Assembly (NCBI GenBank): GCA_029531795.1
Contig: JAPEIS010000006.1
Location: forward strand, 1,922,001-1,986,000
Length of the DNA stretch: 64,000 nucleotides
Direction: 5' to 3'
From: Sclerotinia nivalis
Lineage: Eukaryota; Ascomycota; Leotiomycetes; Helotiales; Sclerotiniaceae
Part shown: in pieces, positions 35,524-46,789 of the stretch
How positions within the stretch are numbered: position 1 is the first letter of the stretch
How the letters are laid out: every line of letters starts with the position of its first letter
The notes under the pieces: generated by a model
What the model saw: only the letters and a program-made list of their open reading frames with translations
Told to the model about the DNA's origin: nothing
Database searches by the model: none
Made by a program: the position numbers and the translations under genes

Positions 35524-36124
35524 TAAAGCACCTTTTCTACTAATAAACTTGAAAATCAAATAAAATTATATTATTTGGAATAGAATTTCTATTATTATTG
35601 TATTAAATATTGAAGAAATAAAGAAGATATATTTAATATATTTAAATAGAGAAATCGAAGTTATAATATACGAAAAAAATAGATTATAATATATACAAAG
35701 AAATATATATAAAAATATAAAAAAGGTAAAGAAAATATTTTTTATTATTAAGGGATTATAATTACTATATATATCTCAATATTGATTATACAAATATATT
35801 CCAGCGATTATTATATAAATATATAAAATAAGTATAATTGATAAATAACAACTTTCAGACTTTTATTCTATAAATTTAAATATATTTTTAGAATATTATA
35901 AAAAGTTTCGAGTTCTATTAATTATTTGATAGTATATCAGAAAAAAAATCTCTATAATAAATTTATTATAATATATTCCTTTCTATTAATTACAAAACGT
36001 TTGATAATTCTTTATTAATATCATTTTATTAATATATCTACCAATCACAACTATAATCAAAATGTTCCATTTATAAATGATCATTATTTATTATTCCTTT
36101 CTAATTAAAAGCAATTTAAGATTC
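35524..36124. other. AT-rich spacer between elements A and E
   Basis: About 600 bases of very AT-rich DNA with no open frame, no LINE sequence and no recognisable repeat edge. It ends in GATTC, the target duplication of element E. Confidence 0.5.
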
Positions 36125-36485
36125 TATTACGAGATAGTATGATCATGGAGTACGTTGAAAGGGATCGGAGAGAAGATGATTATAGTGAAGTGTTAGAGTT
36201 AAAGTGTGTCTTGAATGAGAATTGTATTGAATGATCTGTTCTTGATCTTAAGGATTGTGGGTAATATATATAGACTTAATAGAAGTTATCTAGCTAATAA
36301 GAAGCATCAATTAGGCTAGGCTTCGATCTGTATGATATCAGGAGAAAGTTGACGATCGTAAGGATCGATAAGATCTAGAAGAGTTTGATAATTAATATAA
36401 AATGAAGAGTTTAATGATTATAGAATATAAAATGATTATAGATCATTAATTATATGAATCAGATATCATATGATTATTTATAATA
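36125..36485 (-). repeat. Element E 3' LTR (361 bp)
   Basis: Exactly the length of 43364-43724. On the plus strand it reads TATTACGAGATAG...GATTATTTATAATA; the last part corresponds to GATTACCCGTGACA in the other LTR, so six of fourteen bases have undergone transitions. Left flank is GATTC. Confidence 0.95.
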
Positions 36486-37640
36486 TATTCTTCAGATCGA
36501 GAATCGGTTTGTAACAATAAGGAAAGATTGTAAAGAATAATAATTGATTAAATATAAAATATAAATCTTGATAATATATAAGTATCGATTTTGAACGATT
36601 CCGATTGAAATTGGTAGTGTAGTTCAATTTGGTTGATTAATTAATCAAATTGATCAAATTGATTATTTTGTGATTATATCGATAAGGTTGATTTATTGAT
36701 TATATTGATTATTCCGAATATTAATCATTTGGATAGGGTTGATCGTTTTAATTATATTGATCAATTGATATAAAGAAATAAATGTAAGTTGTAATATATT
36801 GGTCGATTTGATTGATGTAATTGGTTTTGATTAGTGGTAACGAATTAATTGGTGTAATATATATATACGATCAAATTTTACCAATTTTGTATAGTATTAT
36901 AATAGTATTTTGTTTGTATAAGTATAATACAATAGATAGTTTGTAATTAATATAATCGAATTAATCAAACAATACAACAAGGTTTCGAAAAGCTCGATAA
37001 AATTCAAAAAAGAAGAATATAATCGAAAAGATCTGAAATATAAATTATCTCATCTTTTACTTTGTAGTTTAATTATTGTAATAATTACTAAAATGATATT
37101 TTTAAGATGATCTATATCTTAATAACTGTTATATAAAAGTGAATTGGGAGAATCTCGATCGTATACAAATTCGACGAAATTTGTTTGTATATTTATATGA
37201 TTAATTAGTAGATGAGTTATATCTTGTAGTCAATATTATATAGAATACTAATCGTATTAAAATGGATAAAAGAGATTTTCGATCGTATACTGATTTGATA
37301 AAATTAATTTGTAGATGTATATGATCGATTTCCTATCCAATTTTGAATGGTATCATTTTTATATTAAGGATCGAAAGAATGAAAGATATCGAAAAATTAA
37401 AAAATAAAAAATAATAAAAAGAATCAGTAATGAATTAAATAGTTTTTGTTTTATTATAAATTTGAGTAGAAGGATATTGTAATAATAATTATGAATTAGC
37501 TGGTGATATATGTATATACAAACAAATTTCATCAATTTAGTATAGGATTATGATAATATTAAATTCGAAAATGTATAATACAGTAGATGATTTGTGATTA
37601 TTCTTATTCAATTTTTGTAATCCTATTGTTAATATTCTGT
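36486..37640 (-). other. Element E 3' non-coding region with repeats
   Basis: Between the end of RNase H and the 3' LTR. It holds four diverged copies of a ~50-base hairpin-bearing repeat (36851-36900, 37151-37200, 37272-37330, 37501-37550) built on TATAC, AAATT and GTATA blocks. It also holds a TTGATT/AATCAA-rich stretch at 36600-36860. No open frame longer than chance is seen. It may be a long 3' UTR or older inserted repeats. Confidence 0.6.
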
Positions 37641-37699
37641 AGGTTTAGAAAAGAACAAAAGTGTTTGAACTTTTGTTATATAAAGTTCTTGATGAGTCC

Positions 37700-39730
37700 A
37701 TTGATTGTTATATCGGCAATTGGAAGGTAGGTTATATAAAAGCTCTCTTTTGAATATTCCTATTGTAATTATATGTTCTATATATCGATATACCTGAGTT
37801 TTATAATGATTCGTTTGTTTTTATCAATCATCAGTTTGATTGCTTATTAGTTATTATAGAATATTGATATAGATTCTTTCATTGTAAAATTGATTTTCTT
37901 TAGGAAATATAGAATTGTTATAGTTTCTTTTGATATATATTCGATATTGAATAGTTCAATTTCAATAATAGAAATAATTACAATATTTTGTTTAAATACT
38001 TTCTATACAATTAAATCATCGAAAAGGGATATCATATATTTTTAAAATGATCTATAAATATCAAAATTATTTATAAAAGAAGTATCTGAAAAGATAAAAA
38101 ATTGTAATATCTGATTATCATTATATTGTATTATAAGAAACCTTGTATTCCAAAGATATTCAAAATAATGATCAATAGCTTTTATATATTTGGTAAATAA
38201 ATTAATCAAATAATAATTCAATTGTAAAATAGCGAATAAAACATTTGCTCTTATTGTGATTATAGTATATAAGATTGATCCTATTTTCTTTTGATATAAT
38301 TTGATTATATATATAGAAGCTTAATCTGAATTTTTCCGAAATACTATTATAGGAAACGATATATATATTGTCCTTTTTGTTATTTTGAATTTCTTAGTAA
38401 TTTTCTTAATGTATATATTATAAGCTAATTATAGCTTTTTCTGAAAACGATTATAAAGGATATATATTTCTAGGAATCATTTTATATCTCCAAAATCATA
38501 TAGTTTATATACAACTTTGATTCTTTCGATGATTTTTGTAATAATTGGTTTATTCTTTTTGTAATATATAATCTAAACATTATCCACGAAAAATAGAATC
38601 ATAATAATATACTCTAAATTGATATAAAGATACAATTCCTTTTTATATTATATCAATTCTAATTTTTCGAGTATCCGAGTGAAATCCCTGAACTATATTG
38701 CAAGAAAATTTCGAAGATTATACAATACTCGATCGATAATAATATATTTGTTAAGGATTTTGTAATCATTAGGGAGATAGTATACAATTGAAGTACTAGA
38801 AAAGTTGTATAGAGTATTGATAAAGGTATTGATTATATTGTATTATTTGGTTTCGAGATTGTATTTGACAACGATTGTTATAACGATTCAGAATAATCGA
38901 TTAGTAAGTATAACAATATAAATAATTTCAATTGTACTTTTAATCTAAAGATCTTTTTGTATTATTAAACAAGAGTAATAATAAATAATTAAATTTTAAT
39001 TATTGTATTTGTATATAAACATTTATTAAAAAAGGATTAGTTTTATAAATTCCGATCCGGAATCGATTTCACATTAGATATTTCTAGTCTTAAGGTTATT
39101 AATCTCAAAATCGCAATTCTATTTGAATCAATATCCTATTTGATGATCTTCTAATTGATAGTAAAAGCAAAATAGTTTTGGAATTGCAAAGGTATAAATT
39201 CAAGAGAAAGATATTATTTGTGATTTATGGATTGTAGATTAAATAGATAACAATAATGATTTTGTTTCAGTTTTAATAATGATTATATTATGAATTGTTA
39301 TAAATTGAGAATGTTTATCTATATTATCTATTCCAGTTTGATCAGATCAGAAAATAGAATGAAAGTCGTTGAAATAGTTTAATCCTAATAAATCTATCTT
39401 TTGTATGATAATAATTCCTATATAAAATCCAGCATTGAGATTATTTTCTTGGTAATATTGTTATATATATAATTGTTTTCGAGTATATACTGATTGTTTT
39501 GGGGTATGGTATTGGAAGAGAGGTAATTATGATGAGTAATCGAATGATTAAAATTTAAACGGATTGATCTGAACTCTAGATATTTCAATTTTTATAAGGC
39601 GAGCTTTTTTGGGTGTTCTTTTAAGGTTATGAGTTTACGAATTCTCAATAAGTTTATCGAGAGACAATGTAGAGCGTGGTAGTCTTTTTAATGATTGGAT
39701 TTCCTTTATAGTATGTTCTAATTGATTATA
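37700..39730 (-). pseudogene. Element E reverse transcriptase and RNase H
   Basis: Reads right to left. The N-terminal RT part (39700-38700) is too decayed to trace cleanly. The C-terminal part is clear: KLYDFGDIKWFLEIYI near 38490, AYNIYIKKITKKFKIT near 38420, ASIYIIKLYQKKIGSILYT near 38290 and YIKAIDHYFEYLW near 38175. The Y-x-D-D region near 38620 now reads YIIMI. RNase H follows with IEIELFNIEYISKETITI near 37950 and MKESISIFYNN near 37870; in copia this is the S-T-x-A-E-x-E motif. These are Ty1/copia, not Ty3, sequences. Confidence 0.85.
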
Positions 39731-40126
39731 TTAGTATACTTGTTTTCTTTTAGAATATTGTAATTGATTGATTGAAGGAAGCTTTGAATCATTTTCGTAT
39801 TCATTGTGAAGAACTTCGGTAGTACAATTAATAGATTCAAACTCTATATTCTCTATATCAATATATTCTACAAGATCAGAATTCGAATTATTATTACGAG
39901 TATCCTTTTGAACATTGTTATCATTTTTACCTGTAAGATATAGTTGTTTTTCAATAACAAAATCAGTATTTTTGGTTTTTTCAATAAAAGGATCGATCGA
40001 TGTTTGTATATCTCCATTGTTTGCTTTATCAATATCATTTGAAGAATTAGATGAATTGGATAATTCTAAACCAGATTCTGTATTTTCATTATTACCCTCC
40101 AGATCTATCTTTACCCCCGAATTCAA
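39731..40126 (-). pseudogene. Element E acidic linker between integrase and RT
   Basis: A 131-residue open stretch rich in Asn, Ser, Asp and Glu (SNSSNSSNDIDKANN; EYIDIENIEFES). It ends with LPSINQLQYSKRKQVY, the basic segment that precedes RT in copia polyproteins. Such low-complexity linkers are usual between copia integrase and RT. It stays open because it contains few CAA or TGG codons, so its openness does not show function. Confidence 0.65.
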
Positions 40127-40429
40127 TTTGTTTATAAATAATAATGAATCTGAAATATACTTAATAACTAAATTCAGAATTTTCCGATCAATGAAAATAA
40201 GTAAATAGATGAAATCATTATAATTATCCTTATATTAGATAATTGTTCTGTTTATTTCAATATAATCCTGTATATCGAAGGCTTTTATTAGTTGCTTAAA
40301 CTTTTCCATATTGTGAATATTAATCATTTAGTTGATGGAATCCATACAATAAATGAAATCTTCATTGAATATGATATTTCGAATAATTATAATTCTATCG
40401 AATTTAGATATTTATATACAGTAAATTAA

Positions 40430-41300
40430 TATGCCTAGGATATAGTCTACCAAATACCCAATATATACTCGAAAATTGATTTTGTATTATCTTTTATTGA
40501 ATCTAACCTTTTTGTTCTTATTCAAAGAATAAGCTTTGTATTTGTATTTATAGATCCTATTCCAATTAGAATAAAAATCATCAAATATTTTTTCTACGAA
40601 CAAAAAATTATTTTTGCAAAGATAATCACGAAACCATATATCGAATATCTCATTTGAAGATTTGAAAGATTTAATCTTCAAAGGATTTATATTATACAAA
40701 TAGATTACAATTTGTACTATTTCTACTTATAATTTATCTGGTAAACCCAATATAATTCTCATTTTGATTTATTTGATGATTATTTCTTGTTCTGTATATT
40801 CTGATTCTTTATTGGATTTGTATATATAAGAAAGGGATAACTTAAATTCAATGCTTTTTTATTTAATCTATTTCTCGAAAAATGTATCTTCTATAATCCT
40901 AATAACAAATATATCATTATTCTATTTGATTCCCACGATTACTAAACTGTATTTACAATGAACCTAAACAAAGAAGTTTTGTATAATAGAAAATATTTCA
41001 TTATAGATCTTTTTATAAAAGGGATACAAAAAGATCTTATTATTATATATATCTTTGATTACAAAAAACTATAATATATTTATATACTCTTTATCGAAAT
41101 CAAAAAGATCCTATTGGATTTTGTAGAATAATCGAAGCAACTGATAATCATTTAGTGTACAAAAGATAACCTATTTCGTATAAATATGAATATAATTTGT
41201 ATATTCGATACAAATAATACCTTTTATTTTGATATTTTGTATTATAAATATTAGATATTTGAATACTTCTTTTCCTAGATATCCTAAGGATTTATATTAT
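40430..41300 (-). pseudogene. Element E integrase
   Basis: Begins with the pre-integrase motif LGKEVFKYL near 41275 (family H-L-G). The core is decayed in the middle and clear at its end: FKLSLSYIYKSNKESEYTEQ near 40840 (family S-P-x-x-P-x-x-N-G-x-x-E) and LYNINPLKIKSFKSSNEIF near 40660 (family L-N-x-x-P). The segment at 40487-40699 is the last open part. Some catalytic positions fall among the changed codons. Confidence 0.82.
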
Positions 41301-41489
41301 AATTTATTTGTATCCTTTCTAGAAAAAGATGAATTATAAAATCGATAGAATACTTTATTGATTTTACAATTCATTATTGAATATATTAAAAAAGAATTGC
41401 TTATAAAAATAAATAAAAGAATATTTGAATAAATTGAAAATGATTTATATTCTAAGAATACAAGATTTTCAATATAAATATATTTAATC

Positions 41490-41830
41490 ATTATAATATT
41501 ATTTGAAAGATCTTCTTTACAAAAAGTATAATTATATTCAGAATATTATATATTAGCTTTCAACAATCGAGCTTTCGAAACGATATTGATATAGAAATTA
41601 AGGATTAATACTATATTGTTCAGAATAAGATTATTATTAAAATGATTCTCTCTTTCGATAATTCCTTTGATTGTATAAATACTATGATTCAGAATTTGAA
41701 AGGATGTAATATTTGTTTTTATAAAATTATTAAAGCTAGATGGTATATATTGATGATTATCTATAAGAGAAATATCGTTTACGATATATATAGTATTATA
41801 ATTATCGAGTAGAGTATTATTGGAAAAGCA
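41490..41830 (-). pseudogene. Element E protease
   Basis: Copia-type aspartic protease region with NTIYIVNDISLID near 41810, TIKGIIERENHFNNNLILN near 41690 and LNFYINIVSKARLLKANI near 41600. The family's D-S/T-G motif would lie just before IVND and is no longer recognisable. The next open segment (41297-41491) continues the frame toward integrase with YIYIENLVFLEYKSFSIYS. Confidence 0.8.
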
Positions 41831-41899
41831 ATGAACTTTTATAATAGTAGTATAGATCCTTGTTTGATTAATACGAATATCAAGGATAACAGTATTGAA

Positions 41900-43340
41900 T
41901 AGAGTTTCGAAAAGATTTATATTTGATTTTATTTATCCTTTTTTAATTTATTCAATATATAAATACTTCTATAATTGTGAATTAGTTCGATTCCTGATTA
42001 CCTTTAATTCAGATTCGGTATAGTATCATCAAAATATCGTATCTGCTTTATCAATGAATATTAACTCTATAATTCGATAATTGTTTATATAATATTGATA
42101 CCCTAATCCATTCTTCTAATCAGCTTTTGTTTTACAAAGATATATTCAGATTCTATTAGTATCCGAATTTCCTTTAGAATTGATTTTCTTTTTGTTCTTT
42201 TTAGATTTTTTATTGTTTTAGAAAGAACTAAGAATAGAATATATACCTTCTTTGGTTTTAAAAGCTATTAAATCCTGATAGATTAATTCTTCAAAGAAAT
42301 CTCCGAATTATTGAAATGAAAGATTAGATAATCCAAATTGATTATTCATCTTGATTTACGTAATCATAATGTTTGCCTAGATTGAGAACAATCTAGTACC
42401 AATTGCTTGCAGAAATACAATAGTAATTACTTCATTTTGAACCTTGGTTATCTTATATGAAAGAGTTTTGATATAAACTATAATTCAATCTTTATATTAT
42501 TTGATAGAATTGGTTTTGTTGAGTAATGTTTGTACTAGTATAGACCGATATTTATATAGTATTGTCATTTTGGTAGTAATTACTATAAAAGCGAGTTTCC
42601 GTTTAAACATTGAAATAATTGTTTTGAATAAAAGAGATGTAATACCTTTATTACAAATGGAAAGCTTTATAAGGTGAACTTAATCCACAATTGATTCGAT
42701 CTATTTATATATATCTCGAAAGACTTTGTGATTCTGAGTATACTTGTATTAACGATATCGATATTCCGTTTGAAAAGCGTTAAGTTCAATTACAATATCT
42801 TGAAATATTGTAGGGAAAGGAGCAATAAATCGAACTAGTGTAGATCCCGATATATTTCCATTGGAATTCTCTATATTAGTATCCCCATTTGTATTTTGTT
42901 AAGTTTGGATTGCTGTAAGGTATTCTATAAGTTCTTGTCGATATCGATTTTAGTTAACTTGATTGTATTTAGCTTAAAGGTTGGCAACAGAAAGTAAAAC
43001 TGATAGTTTAACGAATAACTAATCGATCTGAAGTATAGTTGGTTTATTTGCTAGATCAGAGTTAGAAATGATTCTGTTCGAAGTAGATACAAAAGGATTG
43101 TTATTTGAATCGATTAATTCCCAGATTCCGACAACTAAATACTTATTTTGCAAATAGAGATATCATTTTAATTATTGGATATAAATGACAAAAAAAGGTG
43201 AATCAGATTAATCTTTTGTTATATTTGGAAGGTAACAAGAAAAGATATAGGATAATTGGATTTATAATGAAAGTAAAAATGAAATAAAGAAAAACAATCC
43301 TTTAAGAACTGAGTGATTGTATAATAGAAGTTTAAATAGA
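41900..43340 (-). pseudogene. Element E gag
   Basis: Gag region between the 5' LTR and protease. Segments such as LVRFIAPFPTIFQDIVIELN (near 42830) and KITKVQNEVITIVFLQAIG (near 42440) read through with stops at Gln and Trp codons. A zinc knuckle is expected near 42100-42250 but I cannot point to its cysteines. Assignment rests mainly on position. Confidence 0.65.
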
Positions 43341-43363
43341 TTAAAAGTTATTAGGCTTATAAT

Positions 43364-43724
43364 TATCACGAGATAGTACAATTATAAAGTATATTGAAAA
43401 GGATCGAAGAGAAGATAATTATAATGAAATATTAGAATTAAAGTATATCTTAAATAAGAATTGTATTGAATGATCTGCCCTCGATCTTAAGGATCGTAGA
43501 TAATATATATAAACTTAATAGAAGTTATCTAGTCGACGAAAAGCATCAATTAGGCTAAACTTCGATTTATATGATATCAGGAAAAGGTTGACGATCATAA
43601 GGATCGATAAGATCTAAAAGAGCCTGATAACTAATATGAAATGAGGGGTTTAATGATTGTAGAGTATAGGGTGATCGTAGATCACCAGTTATATGAATCA
43701 GGTATCATGTGATTACCCGTGACA
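43364..43724 (-). repeat. Element E 5' LTR (361 bp)
   Basis: On the minus strand it starts TGTCACGGGTAATCACATG and ends CTCGTGATA. It is less mutated than the 3' LTR. Right flank is GATTC. Its first nine bases match the LTR start of the Ty3 elements A, C and D. Confidence 0.95.
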
Positions 43725-45942
43725 GATTCGTTATAAGATTTTTTGAGTTTCGAAAGAACAATAGTTTATATAACTTTCTCGATATTTGAAATAGTATTTT
43801 TTACGAAATGATATTCCAGAAATTCGTTTACAATTTTGTTTGTTCTAGTATAAAAAACTGGAAGGTAAATATATTGGATAATAATAAATATAAAATATCG
43901 AACGAAATTAAATAGATCAGTGTTTTTAATAGTATTCTATATAATTTTTAAGTATAATTCCAATTCCTTTAGTTTTGTATCCTATATAACAATAAATTCT
44001 AGATTATTTGATACAAAATGAAAATATAGAAAACGAACTTTTGAATTCTTTATTATCAAATATTAATTGATTTTTATTAGTTTAATAATAAAGGGTATAC
44101 AAATATATATAAAGAAAATTAAAATAATTCCAAGTCTGAAATAGATTTATATAAATCTTTGTATACTTTAAAGTTTATATTTAGTTTATTCAGATACAAA
44201 ATCCGAGAATATTCATTTTATTGATTTATTATTAAATTTATAATCCAAAACTATAATAAAGCTAAAGATTATTTAAAAATGATAAATTTAAATATAAATA
44301 AATCATTAATTGTATTTTCAAAATATTAAAGGGAAGATTCAAATGAAGTATTCGAATTAGATGAGTTATATTAATCAGAAGATTTCGAGGATTCAAAAGC
44401 TTTAAAGAAATCTATTTTATAAAAATTTGATAAAAAATAACTTTGAAAAGATAATAATATTATACAAAAATGATAATAAAAGGGTTTAGAGGTTTTTGGA
44501 TTATATATTGATATATTTGATAATAAAAAAAGGAATGAATAGATGAGACAATATTAATTAGAAGAATTCAAAATTTGAATTCCTTTGTTTCTAGTTTAAT
44601 CGAGATAAGCTTAGTAATGTATATATATATCTTTTAAGTATTAATTTATCTAAATATCTTTTTGAATCAATAATATTAGTTTTAAATAGTTTTATTCATT
44701 TTAATATAATTGATAATAAAAGGAAAAATAGATGAATATAATAGTATTAATTGAAAATATTCAAAACTTGAATTCCTTTGTTTTAAGTTTAATTGAGATA
44801 AGTTTAATAATGTATATATATATCTTTTAAACACTAATTCATTTAGATATCTTTTTGAATTAATAATACCAGTTTTAAATAGTTTTATTCATTTTAATAT
44901 AATTTTGATGATTTTTGATAATTCAAGATTACTAAACTTACAAAATTCATTATATTAATTACAATTGGTATTTTAATATATTAAATTCAAATTCTTTTTT
45001 ATTTTCAGAAACTTTCGGGTTTTTTATTATAATTACTTTTTATCAGAATTTCTTCCAATTCAAAACTTATCAAAGCTTTTTATATAAATTTTATTTGTTT
45101 TTAAAAAATCTTTATATTATTTATTTATAAATAGAAATCTTTATTTATTATAATAACAAATACTAATAAACAAAAAAGATTAATAAAATCCTCATTATAT
45201 ATCAAATATTATAACAATATAATAATATAATTAAAAAGTATTTTTTTTATTTATTATATTTTTCAGACCCTATTATTACTAAAAATCGTTATATTTCTTT
45301 AATAATTAAATCCAAAACCGATAATAAATTCAATACTAATAATTTCAAAGAAAAAACTGGTAAAGTAAATTTGAAAGATAACAATTCTAAAAATAATGAT
45401 TATAAATAATCAGAATTTGATAAAGAAAATAAGATTCAAATCAATTCAAATAAAAAAGATTTTTTCAATACTACAAAATTGATTGAAGATATTTATATTA
45501 TCTTAGGATTATTAAATATCTTACAAATAAAGTCTTCTATTATTATATTTATATTCTCCCTTTTTTTTTCAAATATTTATTTTCATTTTCATTACTAATA
45601 TATATTTTATAACAACAAAAAATACTAATTAAAAAATTTATTATATCAATCCCTTTACAAGATTCTCAAACTCGAATTCCTTTTATTATATATAATCTTT
45701 CCAGTATTTTCTAAATATTCCAAATATCCTGCTGGATCTTCAAAATTAATCCTGAACATTTTTCTATAATAGCTTTATAATCCCAAACTAAAAATCCTTT
45801 ATTTTTATTCTTTTAATTATAATTTCAATATAATAATTAAAAACAAAAAAGAAAAAAAAAATTCAATCTGAAAACCTTATTCGCTTTGATTATATATAAT
45901 TTCCAAATAAAATAATCTTTATTTGTTCATCATCTTAAATAT
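43725..45942. other. AT-rich spacer between elements E and F
   Basis: About 2.2 kb with no recognised domain. It contains the 192-base tandem duplication at 44519-44905. One Lys/Asn-rich open stretch (about 45258-45404, plus) has no recognisable similarity. It is probably older decayed repeats. Confidence 0.5.
44519..44905. repeat. Two tandem copies of a ~192-base unit
   Basis: Unit 1 is 44519-44710 and unit 2 is 44711-44905. Both run from TGATAATAAAA through GAATTCCTTTGTTT and ATATATATATCTTTTAA to TTTTAAATAGTTTTATTC and ATTTTAATATAAT. They differ mostly by transitions. No coding content is recognised. Confidence 0.85.
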
Positions 45943-46088
45943 TATCACGATGGTGGTAGGATGCTTTAAGATATAATGATATTCTACGAAAAAGGAAGAA
46001 AGTGCTAGAAAAAGCACTGACTATATAGGGAATAGATACTTTAGACAACTATATAAACTAGTTAGAAATGGATTACGAATTTATAATA
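45943..46088 (-). repeat. Element F 3' LTR (~146 bp)
   Basis: On the minus strand it starts TATTATAAATTCGTAATCC, directly after a polypurine tract AAGGAAAGGGATAC, and ends CACCATCGTGATA. It is loosely similar to the B LTR (shared CTATATAGTCAG, TTCTTCCT and TCGTAG blocks). The partner LTR lies outside the window, so the ends rest on the tract, the TG/CA-like termini and the B comparison. Confidence 0.7.
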
Positions 46089-46299
46089 GTATCCCTTTCC
46101 TTAAAGCCTAATTTATCTTTAAACTATTGATAAAACCTTTTTGAAAAACAATCATTCAAGCAAAATCTTGTCTAGATGCTCCAAATTCCTGAATTGTGAG
46201 ATCATCTTTCAAATTTTAAGACTATCTTAAAATTTAAGATATTATTTTCCTATTCAAACAAATTATACTTTCTTTTTTATTGATTATTGTAAAGTTTTT

Positions 46300-46565
46300 A
46301 TAGAAGTTAAAACTGGTAACAATATTACAATATCTAAATGATCCAAAACTTATAATAATGATCCAGGTTTTTCGGGGTGTAAATAATAATAATCGATCAG
46401 GGTTTTCTTATTATCTTTTAGATCTAATACTGATTATCAGATTGGTGTATAGTATTTTCATTTGATTTGATAATGATAACTATTTTCATTATAATTATCA
46501 AATATATCTTCAAATATCCATTTTTGAATTGATTCTTCCTTTTTGTCTTTTCTTTCGAGGATTTT
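46300..46565 (-). pseudogene. Element F chromodomain
   Basis: Reads ESIQKWIFEDIFDNYNENSY then HYQIK, a stop and KYYTP, followed by LKDNKKTLIDYYY. This is the same as the B chromodomain block. It is separated from the rest of the F integrase (52205 onward) by element D. With D removed, the bases join as AAGATAAAAT then CCTCGAAAG, giving KDKILERKDKKEESIQK, as expected from B. Confidence 0.85.
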
Positions 46566-46778
46566 TATCACGGAGGCAACAGGCAGAATAACAGGAATCA
46601 CTTTTATTAATAAGACGTAGCTCGAAGAGTTACATTTCTATAGAAAGAACGGTTTCTTAAATATATTTATATATAGCATTAGCCCCGATTGGGGCTAGCC
46701 TATATTTATCCGAGATCCGATTTCTATAGGTCGGAACCTGAGCGGTCTTTGTATATTATATATAGGGATCCTGTAATA
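46566..46778 (-). repeat. Element D 3' LTR (213 bp)
   Basis: On the minus strand it starts TATTACAGGATCC and ends GCCTCCGTGATA. This is the clearest version of the family 3' end (CCGTGACA before mutation). The GC hairpin remains as AGCCCCAATCGGGGCT. Confidence 0.95.
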
Positions 46779-46789
46779 GTCCTTTTTTT

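Larger units (their letters stand above)
36125..43724 (-). mobile_element. Ty1/copia element E
   Basis: A 7600-bp LTR retrotransposon on the minus strand, with 361-base LTRs and a perfect 5-base duplication, GATTC (36120-36124 and 43725-43729). Reading right to left: gag, protease, integrase, RT, RNase H. Integrase ahead of RT identifies Ty1/copia. About 1.15 kb of non-coding, repeat-rich DNA lies between RNase H and the 3' LTR, which makes E longer than a typical copia element of about 5 kb. All frames are broken by transitions. Confidence 0.95.
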
